Source: Bathynomus jamesi
Lineage: Eukaryota > Arthropoda > Malacostraca > Isopoda > Cirolanidae
NCBI GenBank assembly: GCA_023014485.1
Contig: JAJOZX010001076.1
Coordinates: 496,001 to 560,000 of the forward strand
DNA length: 64,000 nt
Reading direction: 5' to 3'
The notes below the pieces were generated by a model. The model saw nothing but the letters and a program-made list of their open reading frames with translations, did no database searches and was not told where the DNA came from. Position 1 is the stretch's first letter, and each line of letters begins with the position of its first letter. The translations under genes and the position numbers were made by a program. Shown one piece after another: positions 56,521 to 64,000 of the stretch.

Positions 56521-56999
56521 AATCAATATCATTGTTTCCATCGTCATCAGACACCAAATAAGATGGAAGTTATATAAAGAGTATTTGGTTTAGTAGGTAC
56601 AAGTATACCAGGTCCATGAGCAACAGGTCTTATAGCAGACTGAAAGTTTGGATAAGAAATTTCCTTTTTATTTTTAGTATTGTAGCCTTGTATGTTACAT
56701 GAACAAAAATAGCAGTCATTGCTGTGATTTCTTGGCTCACACCAGACCATTGGAATCCCAAAAGGTAAAGAATCCTTTTAACTTTTACTCCACAGTCTAA
56801 GTTGTTCAACACAAACACTGCAAACTAAGTTTCATTCTGAAGTACATACAGTATGCTTTCTTGACAAAGTCTGTAATATCTCACCTTTGTTTTTTCACAG
56901 TAAATTTTCCACAAATATAACAGAAAATGTTTGGGCTATTTAACACACCCTCTGGTTGCCATCACAACAAATAAACAAATTTCAAAAGAGAAATATAGT

Positions 57000-57892
57000 C
57001 ACCGCCCACCTTTGAATAATATTAAGAACTATAACCTCGCACACATTAGACAGACTGACTCATCTCGTGACTTGTCAATCACTTATATACTAGTTGTGGT
57101 TTTCTTGAATGTTCTAGAAGATGCTATGATGTCACTTCTGATCTGGAAGCATTTATAGGCAGTAGTTTTTAATCAAAATTTAATTTAATCAATTTTAATG
57201 AAAATTACTTACATATGTAATATGAAATATGGCATTTTGTGAAAAATCTGTACGTGATGGCAAAAAATTATTATTATTATTATTTTGGAATCAGCATGCA
57301 AAAATTACTATACAAGTGATAAAATATTTTAAAACCATCGCAGGCCTGTGTAATTGTTCTCTCTCTTTAAAAGCTATAGGGCCCTATGCTTTAACAGCTG
57401 ATCAGTTACATTATGCAGACCACTTTTGTCACTTTGGTTATGTCATTGTAATCCAGGTGTTGGTCATCTAAATTGAGTTCAGCCTTAGCTGTAGAACATG
57501 TGAGGTGTGGAAGTGGTTTACAACAAAATGGGGATATACTAAATTTAGTAAAAAAAAAATTTTTTTTCTTTTTTAGTGGGACTAAGGAGAATTGGTTAGG
57601 TTTAGTCATGATATTTTTGTTGTTTTATATATTTGTGTGTATATCAGACATGGGGTAATAGTAATAGACTAATACAGGATTTTTCAAGTAATAGTGATAG
57701 ATCATAATTTTTTGGCTGTAATAGTAATAGAAGGCAAAGTGATAGATAATAGTCTATTACTTTTCTATTACAGTGGCAATGGACATATTGTGAACAAAGA
57801 ACTGAAAGATGAACTAAATCTACTCTAAACTAAAATAAACATGTATGCAAACTAATATTGTGGCAAATTTTTCCTTCAATAAAGTAAAATTT
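57000..57892. other. Spacer with weak inverted repeat
   Basis: Contains an (ATT)n tract near 57267, ATTGGTTAGGTTTAGTCATG at about 57591, and GTAATAGTAATAGACT facing AGTCTATTACTTTTCTATTA (57655-57766), a possible decayed MITE. No gene seen. Confidence 0.45.
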
Positions 57893-58225
57893 ATCAAGAC
57901 CTTAGACTTAGTTCCCATCTGGAGGTCTCCAGGTTGGGTCCCATGCGATGCATCTCCCCCATTGGTAATCTCGCCACTGTGCCCCATCTCTGGCCAGATC
58001 TGTTCTCTGGTGCCAGGTTAAACCTGGATTCTCTCTTTCTACTGTCTTGAGCCATGTTGTCTTTGGGCGTCCCTGGGACCTTCCATACATCAGCCTTCTC
58101 AGAAGTTGGTCCTTCCCCATCCTCTCCACATGGTCGTACCATCTCCTCCACGCATCCACCACCCTGTCCATTATGGTGAATTCAACACTGAAGTTGACTG
58201 CATCATAGGGTTTCAATGGCAAAAT
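57893..58225 (-). pseudogene. LINE C-terminal fragment (RTE-like)
   Basis: The minus strand reads WRRWYDHVERMGKDQLLRRL, MYGRSQGRPKTTWLKTVERE, DLARDGAQWRDYQW, the RTE-type C-terminal 'W.GHV.RM...GRP...W' tail. It belongs to a different subfamily from the copies at 22-24 and 31-32 kb. Confidence 0.7.
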
Positions 58226-58347
58226 AGGGCAGCCAGCTCGCCACTCCTCTGCTACCTGTACTCAATAATAAACTTACTTCATCTTAGGATTGTATGTTAT
58301 TATTGTAAATTTCTTTTCAAAGTTCCTTGTTATTCATACGAAAAGAT

Positions 58348-59144
58348 ACGACTCACATCACTACTCTGCACTCATGGATCCAGGATGAGGCTGAAAGACA
58401 GAAGGCTCTGCACTCGTGGATCCAGGATGAGGCTGAGAGGCAGAGAGCTCTGCACTCATGGATCCAGGATGAGGCTGAGTGGCAGAGGGCTCTGCACTCA
58501 TGGATCCAGGATGAGGCTGAGCAGCAGCCAAATAACAAATATTTGTTTCAACTAAATCACTACAATTTCAGAGACTGTAGGTCTTCATCATGTCAAACAG
58601 GGTACGCAAAAGAAGAGTAAACTTTTAGAAGATACAAAATAACATGAACATTGTTTTCATTTCATGACGTAAATAATTGTGAATTGTGCAGATAAAATAC
58701 ATTTTAGCTCAAGTAATAATCATACAGTAGAACACATTTTTCAGACGACTGAAAATTAGTTCTACTGTATGATTATTACTTGAGCTAAAATGTATTTTAT
58801 CTGCACAATTCACAATTATTTACGTCATGAAATGAAAACAATGTTCATGTTATTTTGTATCTTCTATAAGTTTACTCTTCTTTTGCGTACCCTGTTTGAC
58901 ATGATGAAGACCTACAGTCTCTGAAATTGTAGTGATTTAGTTGAAACAAATATTTGTTATTTGGCTGCTGCTCAGCCTCATCCTGGATCCATGAGTGCAG
59001 AGCCCTCTGCCACTCAGCCTCATCCTGGATCCATGAGTGCAGAGCCCTCTGCCTCTCAGCCTCATCCTGGATCCACGAGTGCAGAGCCTTCTGTCTTTCA
59101 GCCTCATCCTGGATCCATGAGTGCAGAGTAGTGATGTGAGTCGT
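58348..59144. repeat. 797-bp near-perfect palindrome
   Basis: Arms 58348-58734 and 58758-59144 are inverted copies that keep exact register (paired coordinates sum to 117492 at both the inner and outer ends); I found only two mismatches in the parts compared. Spacer about 23 bp. Each arm holds four 42-bp repeats containing TCATGGATCCAGGATGAGGC. Confidence 0.93.
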
Positions 59145-59660
59145 TTTTTATTGTGTCGTTTTTTTTTGTTTTTTTTGTCATTTTTTTTGTTTTTTATTGT
59201 TTTAAACTTATTCCATATTTTTTTTCTTTAATCTAATAAGTATATTAGTATTACCTATAATTTACTATACTACCATGCTTATACGGTTATACCTAGTATA
59301 TATACTATATAGTCATCTTTTAGAAAAATTGAATCACGCAAAAAGTATATAATAGAAAGGAAAAACAAACCCTCATTTTTTATATGTATATATATTTTTT
59401 AACTAGAACATAAAACATTCTTCCTCGTTTCAAACAATATACATAATTGTGATTGGCAAGAGTACCAGTATATATATTCCAGATAGAAAAGGAAAATATT
59501 CACCTTTTTTTGAACCTTTTTGTTAACCTACATTTCCATGGAAGAATCATCACTAGATTGGGTAGAGCATATATGCTAGTTTCAATATCACAGGTACTGG
59601 TATAATATCCAGAATACTGGTATAAAACAATAGATATAATTGTGATTGGCAAGAATACCA

Positions 59661-59724
<64 letters not shown>

Positions 59725-61449
59725 TCCAAATAGAAAAATAAAAAAAATATAAATATTCATCTCTTTCTTTAACCTTTGTGTTAACCTAATGCTGTTTAAC
59801 TTTCATTATCTGATTCTATTTCCATTGAAGAATCATTATCACTAGATTGATTAAAGCAAATAGTTTCAATATCACAGGTACTGGTATTTATTGCAGATTT
59901 GGATGTTGACGAAGCCAATGTAGCACCATGTTTTACTTCACTTTCTTGGAATTTTGCATTTTGGGATATAAATACTAGCTTTGCTGCTCTGTCTGTGCTT
60001 AATTGGTTTCTTTTGGCTGTATGGATATTACTGTATGTGCTAAATGATCTCGGAGGTAATGAAAGGGCGAAATAGAGGTGTATGAGTTTGTGTAGGTATA
60101 TATGTGAGTATGCATGCGTATGTATCTGGAATTCTGGATGTATGCATGTGTATGGGGTATACAATAGATATAAATGTGTATATAAGTATTTATGTATATA
60201 TTGGTATATATGTATATGGGTGTATGTGTATGTATATATATATGGATGGTCTCGTGGGGGGGGGGGGGAATATGTCATCGCGGGTCTAAAGGATAGTTAA
60301 GTGGGAGATTCAAAATCCGAGGCATGGATGGGAGAGTCCTGGGAAGGTTGGACAATGGGCAGTCAGCTCCCAGCCAGTGTTCTCGCAAGTTTAATGGATC
60401 TCAAGATACAAGACTTTCAGTGCAAGAAAGAGGCCAGTTTTTTCTGTAAATAGGCTGAAAAGGACATTCTATACTGGTACCATATGGCCTATTTTATTAT
60501 TTATTTATTTATTTTTATAATATATATCATTGCAAAAGTATACCTTATAATTAAATTGGCAATATCTATATTAATTATTAAAAAAAACAAAAAAACAAAA
60601 AAAAAAAAACAAAAAAAAAACAAAAAAAACGACAAAAAAAAACAAAAAAAACAACAAAAACAAAAACGGTTTTTTTTACATCACTAGTGCAGAGCCCTCT
60701 GCTTCTCAGTCTTATCCTGGATCCCTTAATCCAGACACTGGTACATCACCAGCTCAATACCATCTCACACAGGGTACCCCGCCAAGAGGCCTTGGTGAAT
60801 CGGGATGCTGGGAATGCAGTCATGGGTCATGATGAGGAGGCATCTTAGACAATGATGGTAAGGAGGGGCTGGAAGGAAGTGACCCCTCCGAGAACTGCAA
60901 CTACTGCAGTAGCTAATGGTGGTGGTCCCTGAAAGGGGTCTGGTCCCACTCATGCACCAGCTAGAGAGTGTCAGCCTGTGGCAAAGGCTGGCAGAGAATT
61001 GCAGGGTATCATATTGGCTGCCAAAACAGATCGTATGATGGCTGTACCAATGAAGACAGCACACATTTTTGTCTCGATATGTCAACCTGATCTTATGGCC
61101 AAGGAACTGCAGGCATTTGTGGAAGATAAAGTGAACCTTCAGGTTACATGTAGGAAAATTGACTCCAGATGGACTATGTACAGTTCCTTTCAAGTTACAG
61201 CAGTCTGTGATGATCCAGGGGTATTTATGGATCCAGCAGTATGGCTGGAATGGGTATATGTACGGTGGTTCTATGAGAAGAAGGAAGAAAAACACCTGTA
61301 GCCCCTCTCGCAAGTGATGGAGAGGGTAATTATGGAGACATCATGCATTGTACTATGGGGGGAAATCCAACTGGGTCTAATGCTATAACTGCTGTGCCTG
61401 GTATAAGTGGAATTCAACATGTAGAGATGGCTGACAGAACTCCTGCATC
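58950..61449 (+). pseudogene. LINE ORF1 with 14-residue repeats, interrupted by hAT
   Basis: The plus frame in the right palindrome arm reads AAAQPHPGSMSAEPSATQPH and so on: a 14-residue QPHPGSMSAEPSA-type unit about four times. After removal of the hAT (59129-60686) it continues EPSASQSYPGSLNPDTGTSP. From 60978 the ORF1 core reads THIFVSICQPDLMAKELQAF (with A before the first residue), VNLQVTCRKIDSRWTMYSSF, DDPGVFMDPAVWLEWVYVRW. The xxHVFVS...YSSFKV pattern is typical of CR1/L2-group ORF1 esterase/RRM-less proteins. A 1-nt deletion near 61285 ends it early. Followed by the ORF2 start. Confidence 0.7.
59129..60686 (-). mobile_element. hAT element in LINE ORF1
   Basis: Ends TAGTGATGTGAGTCG and (reverse complement) TAGTGATGTAAAAAA. 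A perfect 8-bp duplication GTGCAGAG lies at 59121-59128 and 60687-60694. Only the hAT C-terminus is coded, minus strand about 60060-59796: SFSTYSNIHTAKRNQLSTDR, AAKLVFISQN. Poly-T/poly-A-rich ends. A segment is tandemly duplicated inside (about 59449-59600 and 59639-59885), with a (TA)n tract at 59659-59722. Confidence 0.92.
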
Positions 61450-61452
61450 TTC

Positions 61453-61587
61453 CTAATTGCAACATTCAAGGTAATCTCTTATAACTGTAGAGGACTAAGC
61501 TTAGGCAATAACAGCAAACACAGGTGGATCATAATTGATAAGCTGTTAGAGGATGCTGATATTCTGTCTGCAGGAAACAGGACTTAA
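61453..61587 (+). pseudogene. LINE ORF2 start (endonuclease N-terminus)
   Basis: Reads FKVISYNCRGLSLGNNSKHR, WIIIDKLLEDADILSAGNRT, the opening strand of an apurinic-type endonuclease (the Asn-Cys-Arg-Gly block). It stops where a piggyBac element inserted at TTAA. Confidence 0.7.
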
Positions 61588-62231
61588 CCCCTTGACCCTG
61601 GGAAAACATGTGTTATCCATGAGACACATGTGCCAATATCCTATGGATAATGTGGGATGTCCATATGCAATTAATTTTTTGGAGCTATTGAAGAATAGGG
61701 ACCCCAGCCTTCTTTAGTTAGGCTTATAAGGCTAACTAACGAAAATATCATGACCTAACCTAACCAATCATTAAGTTAACTGTATGCCCTTGATGATTGG
61801 TTAGGTTAGGTCATGAAATTTTCGTTAGTTAGCCTTATATGTAAAGCTAACTAAAGAAGGCTAGGGTTCCTATTCTTCAATAGCTCCAATTTTTCTACTG
61901 CTTTAATATTCCCAGGAGAATATTACTATGGGATTTATGAGTCATAGGAGGAGTTTATTGACTCAAATCTTTCAACCAATGACAAATGAGTGTAATTTGT
62001 GGGTGGGGTTAACATTATAAACATTGCATCATTTTGCCCATGAGCAGTGTTTACCGAGGTGACAGAAGTGGTTGATCTGTGGTTGTCATAATTGCTTTTT
62101 ATACTTATAAACATTCTTAATGAGTGAAATAGATGTTAGTGACACTGATTCTGATTACATTCCTACTGAAGAAGAGGATAGTGATTGGCTTAGTGATTTT
62201 AGTGATGCCAGTGTTGAGAATGAATGGGGAA

Positions 62232-62262
<31 letters not shown>
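61588..62262 (+). pseudogene. piggyBac-like element, 5' part
   Basis: Begins at TTAA (61584-61587) with CCCCTTGACCCTGGGAAAAC, a piggyBac-style end. An ATG at 62120 opens MSEIDVSDTDSDYIPTEEED, SDWLSDFSDASVENEWG, the acidic leader typical of piggyBac transposases, then runs into a poly-A/(AT)n tract at 62227. The catalytic domain and right end are missing. A foldback MITE is inserted in its 5' UTR. Confidence 0.65.
61681..61887. mobile_element. Foldback MITE in the piggyBac 5' region
   Basis: 207 bp almost wholly self-complementary: GGAGCTATTGAAGAATAGGG at the left and its complement at the right, with inner arms GACCTAACCTAACCAATCAT / ATGATTGGTTAGGTTAGGTC. Flanks AATTTTTT and AATTTTTC suggest an 8-bp duplication with one change. 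Confidence 0.85.
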
Positions 62263-62263
62263 T

Positions 62264-63016
62264 TAGGGTTGCACCGATTAATTGGTTGACAATCGGCAAT
62301 CGGCCATAGGCTTTTTTTTGCCGATTAATCGGTTTTCATACTCGGTCATCTTTGTTTATTACATTACAGAAATTGCATCCCTGGTTTAAGAATTTCAGTT
62401 ATCCTAGACATGGAATGAACTTAAATAATATTTTGCTTGTTTTTTATTAAATATTTTCTACCAATTTGCATTGTTTGGAGAATAATAGGCAGAGTATTAT
62501 TGAATTAATTTACTCCATTATCAGTCCATTTATTAAAACAAAAAAATTATTGTACCTTACTGAACAAAAGAATCCATTTAAGCTTTCCTGTTGCAAAACA
62601 AAAGTGGCCTTAACCTACTCTCTAACGATAAAAAAAATTTGAGATGGAAACATTGCATTGGGTGCATTTGCAAATAATTTTGTTATTTTTATCTACTTTA
62701 AAGTATTTCCATGCAATGCTTGGAGCCATAAGGGCTTTATGTTATTTAAATTTGTAACAAAAATATAAAATTTCTTGGCAACTTTCATTAAAATGCTTAA
62801 TTTAATCTGTAAAAGAAATTAAAGAATTAGAATATGTAAATAGTTCTAAAAATATTAGATAAAAAAATATTAGATATTAGGCCTACGTTTTATATTGTGT
62901 GCTCCTATTTACCAGTATAATAGGTATAAGCGGCGTAATTCAGTAATCATATAGTGCTATAAACTTATACAGTATATAAGAAGAATTATTGGCTGATTAT
63001 TTTAGGCTGATTAATC
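62264..63016. mobile_element. hAT-type element, right end truncated
   Basis: The left end TAGGGTTGCACCGATTAATT is preceded by an (AT)n tract (62238-62263). The right side has GCTGATTAATCGGTG, which should continue CAACCCTA but instead joins LINE ORF1 sequence at 63017. No coding capacity; no target duplication found. Confidence 0.7.
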
Positions 63017-63249
63017 GGTGGAAGATAAAGTGAACCTTCAGGTTACATGTAGGAAAATTGACTCCAGATGGACTATGTACAGTTCCTTTCAAGTTACAGC
63101 AGTCTGTGATGATCCAGGGGTATTTATGGATCCAGCAGTATGGCTGGAATGGGTATATGTACGGTGGTTCTATGAGAAGAAGGGAAGAAAAACACCTGTA
63201 GCCCCTCTCGCAAGTGATGGAGAGGGTAATTATGGAGACATCATGCATA
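63017..63249 (+). pseudogene. Duplicate of LINE ORF1 segment
   Basis: Nearly identical to 61119-61349; the only difference I see is one extra G (63182 region). This copy keeps the longer frame (GRKTPVAPLASDGEGNYGDI), so the deletion is in the other copy. It starts and ends abruptly. Confidence 0.9.
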
Positions 63250-64000
63250 GGTCTCGTAGAGAGGTAATGTTGGAGTTGTGTCTTTGTTGAGAGAGAGTGT
63301 GGCAGTGTAAGAGTAGGTGTTCTGTGTCCTCAGGGTGGAGGTAGCATTTTGACAGGTGGAGGTGTCAGCTAGGTGGAGTCTGTGTCTGTATTGTTGGAGG
63401 GAGGGGTGGTGGCCTGAACGGAGCCTGGCCAGAGTAACTCTTGTTTTCCTTGGGAGGGTTTGTTCGCTCTGATGGACTACAGGGGGAGTATCATGAAGGA
63501 CAGTGTTGTGTGGTTGGTCGAGTAGGTATTTCCGGGTGAATTCTGTGTGGAGATGTTTAATGGGGTTGATGTTTAGGGGAGGGGGGGGGGGGGGGTATTG
63601 TTCAGTGGCTGTGAATAGTGAGCAGCAGGAGTACGTTTTTGTTGCGGGGTGGGGGATTGTGTAATGTGAGATGGTGACAGGGGTGGTCTGGGGCCAGTGC
63701 TCTGGAGAAGAATTGAGTCCCTGTCATGTTCATGTGGTGTTCAATGGGGAGTATTTTCGTATCTGCATGTAGATGTGGGATGGGTGTGGTTCGGAGGCAG
63801 CCAGTAATGCTTCTGAGACCTCTGTTTTGTGTGGTCTGTATCTTTTTCTGGTTTGTGTGGGAGATGGACGGGGACCAGGCGGGGGCAGCATAAGTTAGGG
63901 TAGTAGTATAATAAACTGTTTGTATAGGATACTGAGGGATTCCTTCTGTTGACCGAATGTTGTGGAGGTGAGTGTTCTGAGAGCGTTGAGTTTTTTTTTG
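63250..64000 (-). pseudogene. Jockey-type LINE, C-terminal part
   Basis: Minus strand: LTYAAPAWSPSISHTNQKKI, NRGLRSITGCLRTTPIPHLH, ADTKILPIEHHMNM, then NPIKHLHTEFTRKYLLD and LPRKTRVTLARLRSGHHPSL, the thumb and C-terminal region of Jockey-group reverse transcriptases. The RT core would lie beyond 64000. There are frame breaks, including a G-run near 63580-63595. Confidence 0.75.

Larger units (their letters stand above)
46222..56962 (-). pseudogene. Element X: unnamed arthropod repeat protein, split by four insertions
   Basis: Minus-strand pieces join in order: 56962-56536 (SPNIFCYICGKFTVKKQR, IPMVWCEPRNHSNDCYFCSC, PNFQSAIRPVAHGPG), 56254-55723 (EPQLFTQSELNDLVRDLCLL, ASVPVAHLVHLKETYEILEL, LGQQPGYTKFPCFLCQWDS), 51397-51264 (LPPLHIKLGLMKQFVKALGK), 47103-46885 (LKEGIFVGPQIRKLTLFIVL, FKDIISKFLGNNKDPNYQNI), 46514-46222 (CNMSLKLHFLHSHLDYFPEN, then MMADYCWMLKWDTPELSH to the stop). 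Each junction reads through cleanly once the insert is removed. The Cys pairs CYIC and CYFC/CFLC suggest zinc binding. Similar unnamed proteins are common in arthropods as I recall. Stops and frameshifts show it was dead or dying. Confidence 0.75.

Noticed and set aside
58380..58520. Possible CRISPR-like array (regularly spaced repeats)
   Set aside because: Repeats are contiguous 42-bp coding units without unique spacers, in a eukaryotic LINE.
58353..59139. Two identical 61-residue Cys/Trp-rich frames (SASSWIHECRA repeats)
   Set aside because: They are the reverse reading of the LINE ORF1 repeat. The two copies are identical only because of the palindrome.
59500..60300. Tyr/Ile-rich frames
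   Set aside because: Caused by (TA)n and GTATG-type low-complexity DNA inside the hAT element; only the short hAT C-terminal piece is real.
60570..60680. Poly-A tract as a retroposon tail
   Set aside because: It is the A-rich right end of the hAT element, bounded by its inverted end and 8-bp target duplication.
45670..64000. EIF3L first exon
   Set aside because: I looked for a short ATG exon with a phase-0 donor on the minus strand but could not identify one with confidence.

Overview
This window is eukaryotic and almost certainly from an arthropod, possibly a crustacean. That view rests on the transposon families, which are of kinds common in crustacean and other arthropod genomes, and on the conserved gene; no species can be named. 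The only host gene I recognise is EIF3L (eukaryotic translation initiation factor 3 subunit L). It lies on the minus strand in nine exons from 45669 down to 12586. All the splice sites I could check are GT-AG and every codon phase joins. The nine exons total 1596 nt, or 531 residues plus stop. Only the first exon, a short N-terminus, was not found.

Almost everything else is transposable-element DNA, sitting in the EIF3L introns or flanking the gene. 1-12.5 kb (downstream of EIF3L): a BEL/Pao LTR element with leader, primer-binding site and LTR, a DD41D mariner fragment, an RNase-H-bearing LINE, a Tc1 fragment, and a LINE (8800-12395) split by a deleted hAT element with an 8-bp target duplication. 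12.6-21 kb: four exons, MITEs, a tRNA-derived SINE, a nearly complete DD41D element, a BED-type hAT fragment and a Jockey-like LINE. 21-34 kb: two exons, two MITEs, RTE LINEs, an unclassified transposon 'Y' with about 270-bp terminal inverted repeats (24157-27362), and a CR1-like LINE. 33.6-46 kb: four exons, a 5S-rRNA-derived SINE, a second Y copy carrying a hAT element, a Tc1 deletion derivative, and a second copy of the 8.8-kb LINE carrying a hAT MITE and a foldback mariner.

46.2-57 kb is a nested insertion complex. A degraded gene-like element 'X' on the minus strand is split by four insertions: a hAT MITE, a Tigger/pogo element (itself hosting two MITEs and a 108-bp patch copied from X), an unclassified transposon 'Z' with about 640-bp inverted repeats and an intact intron, and a foldback element with a 15-bp target duplication. 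58-64 kb holds a rearranged LINE. Its ORF1 repeat region is duplicated as a nearly perfect 797-bp palindrome, it is interrupted by a hAT element and a piggyBac fragment, and a 231-bp piece of it recurs almost identically 1.9 kb downstream.

The best candidates for little-described biology are transposons Y and Z, the X element, and the two structures that record DNA repair: the palindrome with its breakpoint inside a hAT end, and the templated patch in Tigger. No RNA gene, CRISPR array or prokaryotic feature was seen.
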